The notes: generated by a model not told the origin, from the letters alone. DNA of 64,000 bases from UBA4416 sp040389965 (GCA_040389965.1 JAZJZF010000021.1:92096-156095); one strand, 5' to 3'; shown: positions 42,696 to 52,194, counted from the first letter of the stretch. A program made the numbers and translations.

Positions 42696-44474
42696 CTACG
42701 CAAACTCCAGCATTTTACGATATATACCATCTACTTTATCCTTTAGATCGGCTGTATTACCCTGTTCGGTAATTTTTCCCTTATCCATCACAATAATGCT
42801 ATCGGCATGATGAATCGTAGATAAACGGTGCGCAATAATAATAGAAGTTCTGTCTTTTGATAATTCGAAAGAGGCTTTTTGAATTAATTTTTCTGTTTCC
42901 AGATCAATTGATGATGTGGCTTCATCGAGTACAAATACCGGTGGGTTATATACATAAGCTCTTACAAAGGCTACTAATTGCCGTTGTCCGGCAGAAAGCA
43001 TGGCACCCCGTTCTTTTACATGGTAATGATAACCGTTTGGCAACTCCTGTAAAAAATCGTGGATCCCTATTTTTTTAGCGGCTGCAATCACATCTGCTTC
43101 TGTTATTTGCGGGTTATGCAACGTGATATTATTTAAGATGGTATCATTAAATAAAAACACATCCTGTAATACCACGCCAACCGATCTTCTTAGTTCATCG
43201 AGTTTGTAATCTGTAATATTGATATCATCTATTAAAATACTGCCTTTATTGATCTCATAAAAGCGACTCAATAAATTAATGATACTCGATTTACCTGCAC
43301 CCGTAGCGCCAATGATAGCAGCGGTTTTCCCTCTATCAATGGTAAAAGAGAGTCCTTTCAATACAAAATTTTCTTCTTTATAGGCAAACCATACCTCTTT
43401 AAATTCTATTTTACCTTTTATATTTTGTGCGGAGACTGTTCCCTTGTCGTGGATGATGTCTTCTGTATCAAGTACCTTAAACACACGTTCAGAAGCAACG
43501 ATTCCCATTTGCAAGGTATTTAAACGATCAGCAAGCATGCGTATGGGTCTGAACACCATATTGATCATCATGATAAAGAAGGTGATATCACCCAGTTTTA
43601 AATTATAGGTATTTGATTTAACGCCTGCAAACCATACAAACAGGGCAATAGATATGGCTGAAAGGATTTCCACTACCGGAAAAAATACAGAGTAATACCA
43701 AATGGAACGGATATTAGCCACTTTATGTTTTTCATTAATCGCGCTGAATTTTTCGTATTCGATCTTCTCCCGGTTAAACAACTGAATAATACGCATACCT
43801 GTAATATGCTCATTGGTAAAGGCATTTAAGGAAGCCACCGCATTACGCACTTCGGTAAATGTTTTTTTAACACCATTCTTAAATAAATTGGTAGCAATCA
43901 ATAATAAAGGAATTGTACTTAAGGTTACCATTGCAATAGCCCAGTTTTTATAAAACATGGCACTTACAAAAATAATGATGGTTAAAATATCGCCGGCAAT
44001 GACAATAAAACCTTGCGAAAACACATCGCTTAAACTTTCAATATCGGAAACAGAACGTGTAACAAGGGTTCCCACAGGTGTATTATCGAAATAGGTATTC
44101 TTTAATTTTAAAATGTGCTTATATACCTGTAAACGCAGGTCTTTCACAATATTTTGACCCAACAGGTTAGTGATATAAATATTGGTAAATTGTAAAGCAG
44201 CTTCCAGTAATAAAATCCCTACAAGAAATAATCCCATAACATTTACGAAATGTAATTTATCTACAGGGCCTTTATAACCTTCTGCTGTGGGGTCTTCTAC
44301 TCCAATAGCGTTTAATGTTTGGTTAATAAGCAATGGCCTTACAATGGCTAACGCCGACAACACCAGGGTTAATAGAATAGCCAGGTAAAATAAGGATTTA
44401 TAAGGCTTACTATAAGACAGAATCCTTTTTAATAAATTAATATTAAGCTGCTTTTTTTTCTTTGCTTCAGACAT
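42696..44474 (-). CDS. MsbA-like ABC exporter (fused permease and ATPase)
   Basis: The 592-residue half-transporter has six membrane segments in residues about 25-310 and an ATPase domain with Walker A GATGAGKSS (389-397), the Q-loop, the signature LSAGQRQL, Walker B VFVLDEATSSID and the H-loop AHRLSTI. This layout fits type IV exporters of lipid or drugs. Its start overlaps the stop of truA by 8 bases, so the pair is translationally coupled. The substrate is unknown; lipid A flipping is one possibility. Confidence 0.93.
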   Translation of the reverse strand: MSEAKKKKQLNINLLKRILSYSKPYKSLFYLAILLTLVLSALAIVRPLLINQTLNAIGVEDPTAEGYKGPVDKLHFVNVMGLFLVGILLLEAALQFTNIYITNLLGQNIVKDLRLQVYKHILKLKNTYFDNTPVGTLVTRSVSDIESLSDVFSQGFIVIAGDILTIIIFVSAMFYKNWAIAMVTLSTIPLLLIATNLFKNGVKKTFTEVRNAVASLNAFTNEHITGMRIIQLFNREKIEYEKFSAINEKHKVANIRSIWYYSVFFPVVEILSAISIALFVWFAGVKSNTYNLKLGDITFFIMMINMVFRPIRMLADRLNTLQMGIVASERVFKVLDTEDIIHDKGTVSAQNIKGKIEFKEVWFAYKEENFVLKGLSFTIDRGKTAAIIGATGAGKSSIINLLSRFYEINKGSILIDDINITDYKLDELRRSVGVVLQDVFLFNDTILNNITLHNPQITEADVIAAAKKIGIHDFLQELPNGYHYHVKERGAMLSAGQRQLVAFVRAYVYNPPVFVLDEATSSIDLETEKLIQKASFELSKDRTSIIIAHRLSTIHHADSIIVMDKGKITEQGNTADLKDKVDGIYRKMLEFA

Positions 44475-45231
44475 TAAAAATAGTTTCCGGGTATTGAATA
44501 TGTGTTAAGTATAAAGCATGTCCCGGTGCCGACATTCCTGCGGCTGAACGGTTTTTACTTTGTACAATTTGTTTGAATTCTTCTATACTCATTTTTTCTT
44601 TCCCCACTTCCAGTAATGTGCCAACAATGGCTCGTACCATATTCCGTAAAAAGCGGTTAGCGGTTATTTTAAAAACAAACTCTTCTTCATTTAGTTTAAC
44701 CCATTGTGCCTGCGTCACAGTGCAATTATTGGTATGTGTTTGGGTATTTACTTTGCTAAAGCTTGTAAAATCGGTTACGGAGAGCAAATACTGTGCTGCT
44801 TCGTTCATTTGCTCGAAGTTAAGTTTACCAAAAACATATAAAGAGCTGTTATAGATAAAAGGGTCTTTTGAACGGTGAATATAATACTCGTAGCTCCTCC
44901 ATTGGGCATCGAAACGGGCGCTGGCATTATCTTTTACCCAATATAGCTGTTTAGCGGCTATTTCGTAAGGCAGTACTTTATTTAATTTATACAGGCAATT
45001 TGCTTCCGGTAAATGCAGATTTGTTTTTTCGGAATCGAAATGTGCGAAATAGTCTTTGGCATGTACGCCTGTATCGGTACGGCCACAGCCAACAATTTCA
45101 ATGGTTTCCGACAAAATCATAGAAAGCTTTTCGCGAAGTACCTGCTGAATGGTATTTGGGGTATTATCCTGTTCCTGCCAACCATTATAGTTGGTGCCAT
45201 TATATGCTAGCTGAATAAAATAACGAGGCAT
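44467..45231 (-). CDS. truA: tRNA pseudouridine(38-40) synthase
   Basis: The 254-residue enzyme isomerises uridines in the anticodon stem of many tRNAs. The catalytic Asp53 sits in CGRTDTGVHA, and the YNGTNYNGWQ start and C-terminal FLRNMVRAIVGTLLEVG block are conserved. It overlaps the downstream ABC exporter by 8 bases and is divergent from the small gene at 45391. Confidence 0.97.
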   Translation of the reverse strand: MPRYFIQLAYNGTNYNGWQEQDNTPNTIQQVLREKLSMILSETIEIVGCGRTDTGVHAKDYFAHFDSEKTNLHLPEANCLYKLNKVLPYEIAAKQLYWVKDNASARFDAQWRSYEYYIHRSKDPFIYNSSLYVFGKLNFEQMNEAAQYLLSVTDFTSFSKVNTQTHTNNCTVTQAQWVKLNEEEFVFKITANRFLRNMVRAIVGTLLEVGKEKMSIEEFKQIVQSKNRSAAGMSAPGHALYLTHIQYPETIFNV

Positions 45232-45390
45232 TGGGTCAAAGATACTAATTTGGATGAGAATTTTAAAGAGATTTATATGTCTGCCAGGTTAATACGTAAT
45301 TATGTTTTTATTTTTTAACGTATCATTTTTTGTAAATGGTCTATAAAAATGCACCTTTATTAAAACTAATTACCCGTTAATACAGAGCTT

Positions 45391-45579
45391 ATGAAATACG
45401 ATTGGATAAACGTTGTGCTTATTTATCTTTATGCCAGCGCATTCGTATCTCAGGTCATTGGTGAAAAAAGGAAAATCGGGTATCGTAAATCTGCCTACTG
45501 GTGCCTTATCTTAACGCCTTTTATTGGCCTTATCATTACTTTATTAAGTCCAAAACTTAAAAACAAAAGCTTAATTTAA
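45391..45579 (+). CDS. Small two-helix membrane protein
   Basis: The 62-residue product has two hydrophobic stretches (VVLIYLYASAFVSQVIG and the AYWCLILTPFIGLIITLLSP region) separated by a basic KRKIGYRKS loop. Comparable small proteins with a conserved basic-Gly-aromatic loop followed by a Pro-Ile/Phe-Gly segment are widespread in Bacteroidota. The role is not known. A real ATG and good coding pattern favour a true gene, but no homologue could be checked. Confidence 0.55.
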   Translation: MKYDWINVVLIYLYASAFVSQVIGEKRKIGYRKSAYWCLILTPFIGLIITLLSPKLKNKSLI

Positions 45580-45599
45580 TTTCCGGTTTATGAGAGGGA

Positions 45600-46076
45600 T
45601 TAAACTTCAGGAATATAAGGTCCTCCGGTTTCGCCCCAGCCCCATTTAGGCATAGGTTCATTATGAGATACAGGGTTTTCTGTCAGTTGAGAATTGATAA
45701 CCGCTATGCGTGTCCCCCACTCTATGTATCCTACAAAGGCAGAGCGAAATTCAGGGTCGCTTTTTAAGCCTACTTCATCGGCAGTTTGTATTAAGAGGTC
45801 AATCCAACGGCGACGTTTTTCTTCACTAAGCATTTTTCCTATGTGATGACCTACCATAGCAGAATGGCTTCCACCATCTTCTGTGGTATACAGCTTTTCT
45901 CCGCCAAACACTTCGGCTACAAAATGCGACACGTGCTTTACATGTTCCGAAGACATATTTTTAAACACCTCTCCTAAGAGATCATCTTTTAAAACTTTAT
46001 CGTAAAACTTCCCAAATAAGGTTTCAAAGGTTTGCATATCCCCTGCCCATTCGTATAAAGTTGGTATATTTTTCAT
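45600..46076 (-). CDS. Group II truncated hemoglobin
   Basis: The 158-residue heme protein binds oxygen or nitric oxide. The YEWAGDMQTFETLF start, FYDKVLKDDLLGEVF helix, the HHIG motif with the proximal His (77 or 78) and the RRRWIDLL segment with Trp91 are typical of group II forms. The DPEFRSAFVGYIEWGTRIAV block near the C-terminus is especially characteristic (seen in parts). It may protect against nitrosative stress. It starts 23 bases after the TPR gene. Confidence 0.93.
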   Translation of the reverse strand: MKNIPTLYEWAGDMQTFETLFGKFYDKVLKDDLLGEVFKNMSSEHVKHVSHFVAEVFGGEKLYTTEDGGSHSAMVGHHIGKMLSEEKRRRWIDLLIQTADEVGLKSDPEFRSAFVGYIEWGTRIAVINSQLTENPVSHNEPMPKWGWGETGGPYIPEV

Positions 46077-46099
46077 TTTCTGCTTGTCTCGTTTATGCT

Positions 46100-47233
46100 C
46101 TATTTGCCCGGTTGCGAAGTTGCCGAAGGCTTCACTTTTTCCTCCAGAATGTTTATCACACTTGCTTTTAGATCGTCGTATTTTAAATCATCATTAAACC
46201 CAATATTAAAGGTAGAATGTTTTTCACCTTTTGTCATACACAGTAAGTATTTAGGGCCTTTGAGCTCCACTGAAATAGGCGAATACTCCGTTTGAATTTT
46301 AAATTCTATTTTTCCGTCTGTTCCAAGTACATAGAATATATGTTTATTGTAAATGTCTTTCGATTCTGTTTGATACCGTTCGTAAGCCTGAACATTCTTA
46401 TCATTCCATTTAAACTGATCGAAGCAAAACATATCTTTTAAATTCCCTTCGAGTTTCCCGTTTTTATAAGCATCGTATAATTTTTCTTTATAAGGTTTTG
46501 CTTTATCATAATTCTTTTGGCGATAATAAATCTGGATCAACTTAGCCATTGCATGGTAATCGGTTGGTGCTACTTCAAGGAGCTCAATAAATGCAGGCTC
46601 TGCCATGTCGTAATTTCCTTTCAACGATTCAAACAATCCTATATTGTATAAGGCGTTAATGTATGATTTGGTTTCTTTGGAGATCTTCGTTTTTGCCACA
46701 TAATAGGCTTCCAAGGCTTTATCATTATTTTTAAGATCGGAATAGATCTGGCCAATCATAGAATAAGCACGATCGAGCACCTCTTCCTGCTCTGTTGCTT
46801 TTTTATAGGCTTCGAGTGCCTGCTCCGGTTTTTTAAGGTTATAGTAAGCATCGCCCAAACCGCTATAATAATCAGGCACAGTTGGTTTTAGCTCTATGGC
46901 TTTTTTAAAAACGGCAATAGCTTCTTCATACTTATCCAGATAATTGAGTGTAGAAGCCTTGAAATAATAGGCTTTGGCATCAGTGGGATCTTTATCTATG
47001 GAAAGATTCATGAACTTTAAACAGTTGCTATCGTCCTCTTTCATATAATAGGCAAGCCCTACATAATACAATGACTTTGCAGAATATTCTCTTTTTGATG
47101 AGCCATAACGCGTAATGATTTCGTCGTACTGCTTATTGTCTGCCAATGCCTTTAGCTCATCAGCTACAGCATCCTGTGCTAATAGCGCGAAGCTACATAT
47201 ACTTAAAACGAATGTTATGATAATGTGTTTCAT
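46100..47233 (-). CDS. Secreted tetratricopeptide-repeat protein
   Basis: The 377-residue product has a signal peptide (IIITFVLSICSFALLAQ). At least six TPR units follow in residues about 30-245 (ADEL-type start, then repeated A-Y and P-hydrophobic patterns such as AYYFKASTLNYLDKYEEAI and AYKKATEQEEVLDRAYSMIG). The C-terminal 110 residues are a distinct globular part. It is probably a periplasmic scaffold. The globin follows 23 bases downstream and may share its transcript. The partner is unknown. Confidence 0.88.
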   Translation of the reverse strand: MKHIIITFVLSICSFALLAQDAVADELKALADNKQYDEIITRYGSSKREYSAKSLYYVGLAYYMKEDDSNCLKFMNLSIDKDPTDAKAYYFKASTLNYLDKYEEAIAVFKKAIELKPTVPDYYSGLGDAYYNLKKPEQALEAYKKATEQEEVLDRAYSMIGQIYSDLKNNDKALEAYYVAKTKISKETKSYINALYNIGLFESLKGNYDMAEPAFIELLEVAPTDYHAMAKLIQIYYRQKNYDKAKPYKEKLYDAYKNGKLEGNLKDMFCFDQFKWNDKNVQAYERYQTESKDIYNKHIFYVLGTDGKIEFKIQTEYSPISVELKGPKYLLCMTKGEKHSTFNIGFNDDLKYDDLKASVINILEEKVKPSATSQPGK

Positions 47234-47362
47234 GTTTTTATTAATTATTTAAGTTAAAGATAAGATTTAAACTATTACACACCTTCTTTAACTCTATAAA
47301 TAAGATTTAGCCAGAGCCGTATGTAAGCCTGTCAAAACGTAATGATGACAATAATCCTACAG

Positions 47363-48115
47363 CTATCCCACATACAGTTTAGTATTGTAGTTAATGGTTA
47401 TTGTTCCTTTACTTTGATATTTATCGAACAGAAATTTCAAATCTTCCAGCATAGCGTCATATCCTTCTTCATGGAGTGCAGGCATATAAGAAGACGAAAG
47501 TAAACGTCCTTTTAATCCTTCAAAATCAAATACCTGTTGGTTGGCAAACACTTCCAAATGTATAGGCGCAGGATTGAAAAAAGCAGCTATGTGTTCCTGA
47601 TCAATGTTACGGTGATCAACCTGTACATAATCGCGCGCATGTTTTGTAATAAGTGCGTCGTATTCTATTTCAAAATCTGAACTCGTTTTTCTTTCGTTCC
47701 AAATCAATGCGGTAATGCCACCTGATTTTAAGATCCGTTTAAATTCTGTTTTAGTTTTAAGGGCATCAAACCAATGAAATGCCTGGCCGGCAATAATAGC
47801 ATCTACACTAGCCGTTTCAAGTCCGGTTTGTTCTGCAGTGCCATTATTGGCGACAAAACCCGGGAACACACCCAACAGTTCAATGGCCTTATCCAGCATT
47901 TCTTTATTGGGTTCAACTGCAATAACGTTATAACCTGCCTTCAAAAACAAAGCTGTAGAAATGCCTGTTCCAGCTCCAATATCTGCTACCAGTTTATCCG
48001 GCGTGAGCTTATAGGTATTTTGAAGAAACCGGAGTAACTCTACAGGATAGTGAGGACGGTACTTCACATAATCTTCAACGCGGTTACTGAAGCGCGTGGT
48101 GCTGTTCTTTGTCAT
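47363..48115 (-). CDS. Class I SAM-dependent methyltransferase
   Basis: The 250-residue enzyme has the Rossmann-like methyltransferase core: motif I VADIGAGTGIST (about 44-55), the acidic VIAVEPNKEML strand end, and the AGQAFHWFDALK block after the fourth strand. This is the UbiE/type-11-like group. The substrate cannot be predicted. It stands as a single gene flanked by the TPR protein and the FGE-like protein on the same strand with gaps above 100 bases. Confidence 0.92.
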   Translation of the reverse strand: MTKNSTTRFSNRVEDYVKYRPHYPVELLRFLQNTYKLTPDKLVADIGAGTGISTALFLKAGYNVIAVEPNKEMLDKAIELLGVFPGFVANNGTAEQTGLETASVDAIIAGQAFHWFDALKTKTEFKRILKSGGITALIWNERKTSSDFEIEYDALITKHARDYVQVDHRNIDQEHIAAFFNPAPIHLEVFANQQVFDFEGLKGRLLSSSYMPALHEEGYDAMLEDLKFLFDKYQSKGTITINYNTKLYVG

Positions 48116-48232
48116 AAGATAAAGTTATGCTATTTATGAAAAAGAATTTTGATTTTTTATTAAAATAACGTTTTCACTTTCTATACCTGCCATGCAAAGA
48201 AAATAACAAGAAAATAAATTCGATTTGAACCC

Positions 48233-49672
48233 TTATCTTTTAACAGGAGCTGTCATCACAGGCCGAAATCCTCTTAACGGAGAAGGTTTTTCTGGATATT
48301 TAAATTCCTGTTTGGCATCAATTTCTAAAAAATAATCCGGACTCATCCAGCTTCCGCCTTTGGCACCAAATCCTATGGCTTTATTTGTTTTTGCATCCCA
48401 TAAATAAACCATTTCCGATACATTACCTGCCATATTATAAATACCATAACTATTAGGCGCATAAGATGTAGCAACTGTTGTTAAAAAGCCTCCGTCTATG
48501 ATCGGTTTTACTTCCTTATCTGGTGTAGATTTATACATGTACAAGTCGTGCACTGTATCATGCCAGCATTGTGAATATTCGGCACAATTATAATTTTGCA
48601 GATAAACGCCTCTCCTATCTCTTAAGTTTTCTGTACCATTAGCATACTTAGCTTTTATCTTTCCATTACTGGCAGCATAGGCCCACTCGTAGTCCGTAGG
48701 AATTCTTAAATCATTTTGCAACGGTTTTTCCTTTTCCTGGAGCTTATGGTTAGCCTCTATGGTTAGCCACACACAATACATTTCCGCTCCTTTTTTTGAG
48801 ATGTTCACAACGGGGTAATCATTATAGGCAGGATGAGAAAAATAATGCTCTTTCATGGGCTTCAGATCGGCCTCTTTATTAAATTGTTTGACCCACTGAT
48901 CCTGATCCGGCTTGGCTTCCAGAAATTCTTTTTTCCTTCCCTGTATTAATAAATCAAACAAAAAAGTACGGTATTCGAGGTTGCTCACTTCGGTTGTCTG
49001 CATATAAAATGCCTGACATGAAAAGGTATCTTTTCCGTAAATAAATGAACCCATTGGAATAAAGGCATATTTGTATTTATTGAGCTTCGCAAGTTGATCT
49101 ATCATTCTTTTTTTCTGTGTATGATTTAATTTGATCTCATCCTCCGTCAATACAGGAAAGACATAGGCACTGTCTTCCGGTTTTGTCTGTTTATCAGGAA
49201 ATAAAATAACAGGAGGTGTTTCATTCACAACAGGCGGAACAGAATTGACATTTTCGGGTAGTGGCAGAGTAATGACTTGCTGAGACTGAGCCGTTTTAAG
49301 GAGCGGTTTGGTATCTTCGGCAACAGTGGCCGAAATACTTTTTTCTTTACTCTGAGCATTTATAGGTTGTTCATGAACTAATGCAGAAGTTACAGGTGTA
49401 TTAGGTGTTATATCTGTTTTAAAATACAAGAAACAGACTACTGCAAGGACGCTCATTATAATTGCTCCGGTAAAAATCAACATCATTTTACCTGATGAAA
49501 AAAAGGTTTTGCTACCTGTCACTATTGGAACAGGCTGCGAAAAAGTATGATTGGCAATGGTTTCCATAATATGTTCGTTTTTAGGATTTATAGAATCTAA
49601 ATTTAAAAAGGCTTGTTTCAGCAGGTTATCAAGCTCTTGTTCAGAAATAGTATGGTTATTATTACTTGGCAT
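48233..49672 (-). CDS. Membrane-anchored FGE/SUMF1-like protein, probable partner of the adjacent sigma factor
   Basis: The 479-residue product has a short cytosolic part (1-65), one membrane segment (about 69-90, LIFTGAIIMSVLAVVCFLYF), a linker, and a periplasmic formylglycine-generating-enzyme-like domain (about 205-475). That domain shows PMGSFIYG, TTEVSNLEYRTF, RIPTDYEWAYAA, YGIYNMAGNVSEMVY and a closing GGSW...LRGFRPV. The catalytic Cys pair near the C-terminus is absent, so it is probably a binding rather than a modifying domain. It starts 11 bases inside the sigma-factor gene. The single-pass layout matches an anti-sigma factor, inferred. Confidence 0.83.
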   Translation of the reverse strand: MPSNNNHTISEQELDNLLKQAFLNLDSINPKNEHIMETIANHTFSQPVPIVTGSKTFFSSGKMMLIFTGAIIMSVLAVVCFLYFKTDITPNTPVTSALVHEQPINAQSKEKSISATVAEDTKPLLKTAQSQQVITLPLPENVNSVPPVVNETPPVILFPDKQTKPEDSAYVFPVLTEDEIKLNHTQKKRMIDQLAKLNKYKYAFIPMGSFIYGKDTFSCQAFYMQTTEVSNLEYRTFLFDLLIQGRKKEFLEAKPDQDQWVKQFNKEADLKPMKEHYFSHPAYNDYPVVNISKKGAEMYCVWLTIEANHKLQEKEKPLQNDLRIPTDYEWAYAASNGKIKAKYANGTENLRDRRGVYLQNYNCAEYSQCWHDTVHDLYMYKSTPDKEVKPIIDGGFLTTVATSYAPNSYGIYNMAGNVSEMVYLWDAKTNKAIGFGAKGGSWMSPDYFLEIDAKQEFKYPEKPSPLRGFRPVMTAPVKR

Positions 49673-50240
49673 TTTCTGTGGTATTAATTAGCATTAATTG
49701 CTCATTGATTTGATCGTGCAATTGTTTTTTTAAACGGGCATAGTATACTTTTAATTGGTTTTCGGGTCGGTTGACAAATTCTGCAATTTTACTATACGGA
49801 ACATCTTGTCCACGCATAAGTAAAAGAATCCTTTGCCAGTCTTCCAATTTATCAAGCTCCTGTTGTAAAATCGTTAAGTAATTATTCTGTGAAACAGGCT
49901 TCTCAGGCTCTTCTTCAGCAGTATGATACTCCGTAAGCTCAACTTCCCGGTTATGACTTTCAAAAGATCTGTTATCCCTTAAAAAATTGCGCAAATAATT
50001 AATGTGTGTCTTAAAAATAAATCCGTTAAGTTTATATTCATTTTCAAATTCACGGTCTGGTAATATTTCAGCCATTTTGTAAAGCGTTTTGTACACAACG
50101 CTCCACGCATCATCCTCATTGGGTAGATAGGTTTTAAGAGTATATGCCAATAGCTTTTTGGCATACCTTTCATAAAGCCATTTCACCAATGCGTCTTTAT
50201 TATTAATTATTGCATGTAATGTTTCTGAACTGAAACTCAT
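49662..50240 (-). CDS. ECF-type RNA polymerase sigma factor
   Basis: The 192-residue protein has sigma region 2 (about 20-90, WLYERYAKKLLAYTLKTYLPNEDDA, then a NYLRNFLRDNRS end) and region 4 (about 125-180, LEDWQRILLLMRGQDVPYSKIAEF with the helix-turn-helix). No sigma-3 domain is present. Its stop overlaps the FGE-like gene by 11 bases, a usual sign of translational coupling to an anti-sigma factor. Target genes are not visible; nearby possibilities are its own promoter and the lipid operon upstream. Confidence 0.88.
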   Translation of the reverse strand: MSFSSETLHAIINNKDALVKWLYERYAKKLLAYTLKTYLPNEDDAWSVVYKTLYKMAEILPDREFENEYKLNGFIFKTHINYLRNFLRDNRSFESHNREVELTEYHTAEEEPEKPVSQNNYLTILQQELDKLEDWQRILLLMRGQDVPYSKIAEFVNRPENQLKVYYARLKKQLHDQINEQLMLINTTENAK

Positions 50241-50387
50241 AAATAACCTGCTTACTACCTATAACACAAATTGGTAACAAGGTTATTGATTTTTAACGAC
50301 GAATTTGAAAATAGTGGATAAATTCAGTGGCTTCTGCCCGATTTTTGGGAGAAGTATAATGGCAACAACTGCCCGAAAAGAATTGAT

Positions 50388-51332
50388 TTAGCTAATCATT
50401 GCGTTGTATTTATATAAAAACCTCCTCATAAAGGGTCGTTTTATTAATACCTTATCAAACAACACTAAACCGGTTAAAGCGCAGGTAATGCCACACAGCA
50501 CATCCATGACATAGTGGTGGCCCGAATACACCGCAGAAAGCCAGATTCCGGACATGAACAACGCAAAAAAGATATTGATGAAACCTAAACGGTTTTTTAA
50601 GCCATAGTACAACACAACCACCGGATAAGCCGAATGCAAAGAGGGCATTGCAGCGAATACATTGGAGCTTTTGGCATACAAGGAACTAAATATATTTACT
50701 CCAAAGTACTGATCGAACCTTATGAGTCCTGCCGGATCACCGGGTGTATTAAAATGCAGATCGAATCCATACCGCTCAACATACCATGGTGGTGCAGCCG
50801 GAAATAGATAATACACCACAAACCCAAGGATATTGACAAATAAAAATGCCAGCGCAAAATATAAAAACTGCATTTTATTTTTTCGGAACAAGTAAAAAGC
50901 AAACACTAAAGGAACCGGCATCCAGTTAACATAAAAAAAGCCGGACAGTACATCTAAAAAAACAGAAGAATGTAATTGTGCATATTCATTAGGTGTTAAT
51001 ACAACTCCGTTATCATGAATACCAAATAAAGACTTTTCGTTCAAATACAAATCTTCAATATGAATATCGTTGAACATATAATTAGGAAAAGCTTTCATGG
51101 AATCAAAAATGATCCAGAAAACAATAAAGATGGAAAAGCCTAAAATAAATTTACGACTTGGTAATGAAGCATAATACAACACATTAAACAAGGCCGCTAG
51201 AAACAGTTGATCTGGCTTAAAACCAATAATCAGAGCGGAAATACATACATATGCCACAGATACGCTGCTCACATACAGTATGTTTTTTAAAGGGGTATTT
51301 GTTTTTATAGAGAGGAGATGATCTTTCAACAT
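50388..51332 (-). CDS. Aur1-like PAP2-family membrane enzyme, candidate inositol-phosphoceramide synthase
   Basis: The 314-residue protein has about six membrane segments and the PAP2 motifs AMPSLHSAYP (with His233) and SGHHYVMDV (with His272/His273 and Asp277), and a PAAPPWY block typical of the Aur1/inositol-phosphotransferase type. In eukaryotes Aur1 moves phosphoinositol from phosphatidylinositol to ceramide. Here it closes the operon that also has inositol-phosphate synthase and serine palmitoyltransferase. A plain lipid phosphatase is the alternative. The start is 8 bases after the DUF4833 gene. Confidence 0.8.
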   Translation of the reverse strand: MLKDHLLSIKTNTPLKNILYVSSVSVAYVCISALIIGFKPDQLFLAALFNVLYYASLPSRKFILGFSIFIVFWIIFDSMKAFPNYMFNDIHIEDLYLNEKSLFGIHDNGVVLTPNEYAQLHSSVFLDVLSGFFYVNWMPVPLVFAFYLFRKNKMQFLYFALAFLFVNILGFVVYYLFPAAPPWYVERYGFDLHFNTPGDPAGLIRFDQYFGVNIFSSLYAKSSNVFAAMPSLHSAYPVVVLYYGLKNRLGFINIFFALFMSGIWLSAVYSGHHYVMDVLCGITCALTGLVLFDKVLIKRPFMRRFLYKYNAMIS

Positions 51333-51340
51333 TTCATGTA

Positions 51341-51943
51341 TTAAGGAATTATTTTTTCTGATACGGTTTTACCGTTTAAGTCTTTCCCTGTTATTTCTAC
51401 ATAGGTAATGTGCGGCACCCAAAATGTACCCCCTTCTATCCTCGCAAATATTTTTTCGAGACGGGATAATTTCTCATTGATATTCATATAAGCATAATAC
51501 TTTTTATCCGTTGCAGATCTGATGAGATAAATATCTTTCTTTTTGTAGGACACAAAATTTACTTTAAACGTTTGCTTCTCTTTATCAACAAGCTTTGCAT
51601 TTATGCCGTAAGCATATTGATTTTGAATATAAGAAAGTTCTTTGGTCTCGCCATTATCGGCATAACGGATCCAGTAAGGATGCACGGGAGAAGACGTATT
51701 TAAAGTACTGTCATTGATATAATTTAATTCATACACTATGGTGTTGATATTGTGAGTACGTTGTACATAAAAAAGCATATTCTTGTTTCCGGCAGGCACA
51801 GGAAAAGTATCCGTGCTATTTTTAGGATCACCGCCTAATCCTTTTTCGGTTTCAGAAAGATGTGCTACCGAAAAAGAAGTAATGATCATAAAGCCACAGA
51901 TGGTCAACAATCCGGAACTTATCAGTTTTAAAAATGGTTTCAT
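51341..51943 (-). CDS. DUF4833 secreted protein
   Basis: The 200-residue product has a signal peptide (residues about 1-26, LLTICGFMIITSF). The mature part matches what is remembered of DUF4833: MLFYVQRTHNINTIVYELNY, then HPYWIRYADNGETKELSYIQ and AYGINAKLVDK (seen in blocks). The family's biochemical role is unknown. It is placed inside the lipid operon, 8 bases before the PAP2 gene and 38 after the small lipoprotein, so a role in lipid handling on the periplasmic side is likely but inferred. Confidence 0.75.
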   Translation of the reverse strand: MKPFLKLISSGLLTICGFMIITSFSVAHLSETEKGLGGDPKNSTDTFPVPAGNKNMLFYVQRTHNINTIVYELNYINDSTLNTSSPVHPYWIRYADNGETKELSYIQNQYAYGINAKLVDKEKQTFKVNFVSYKKKDIYLIRSATDKKYYAYMNINEKLSRLEKIFARIEGGTFWVPHITYVEITGKDLNGKTVSEKIIP

Positions 51944-51981
51944 TATAAATATTATTTTTTTAATGGTTATAGCATGTTTAA

Positions 51982-52194
51982 TTAATGCAGGTCACAGTCT
52001 TTTAAATTTATATTCGAATCCTGATGAGCCAGGCAGGTTTTACGTAAGCCTTTTTTTCCAAGCTTGGTTGTTTTCTCTTTTTCAAAAGTACAGTCCTGAC
52101 CTGTAGAGATAGTGGTACAAACGCAGGTGTATTCTTTTTGACAAGAGCTTAAAAAGGCTACAATGATGATCAGTAAGAAAAATGTAGGTTTCAT
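51982..52194 (-). CDS. Small Cys-rich lipoprotein
   Basis: The 70-residue product has a lipoprotein signal (LLIIIVAFLSSC, lipidated Cys near residue 18). The mature part is only about 50 residues, with Cys in CVCTT, DCTFEK, KTCLAH and DCDLH, suggesting disulfides. Family is not recognised. It starts 11 bases after the CDP-alcohol phosphotransferase gene and precedes DUF4833, so it is part of the operon. Confidence 0.75.
   Translation of the reverse strand: MKPTFFLLIIIVAFLSSCQKEYTCVCTTISTGQDCTFEKEKTTKLGKKGLRKTCLAHQDSNINLKDCDLH

Noticed and set aside
42494..42810. Overlapping short ORFs on both strands
   Set aside because: They fall in the structured non-coding repeat and partly in the 3' end of the ABC exporter gene.
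48233..49672. Active formylglycine-generating enzyme
   Set aside because: The cysteine pair expected near the C-terminus is missing, and no sulfatase is nearby.
51783..52106. 107-codon + strand ORF opposite DUF4833 and the small lipoprotein
   Set aside because: It lies antisense to two better supported genes and spans their gap.
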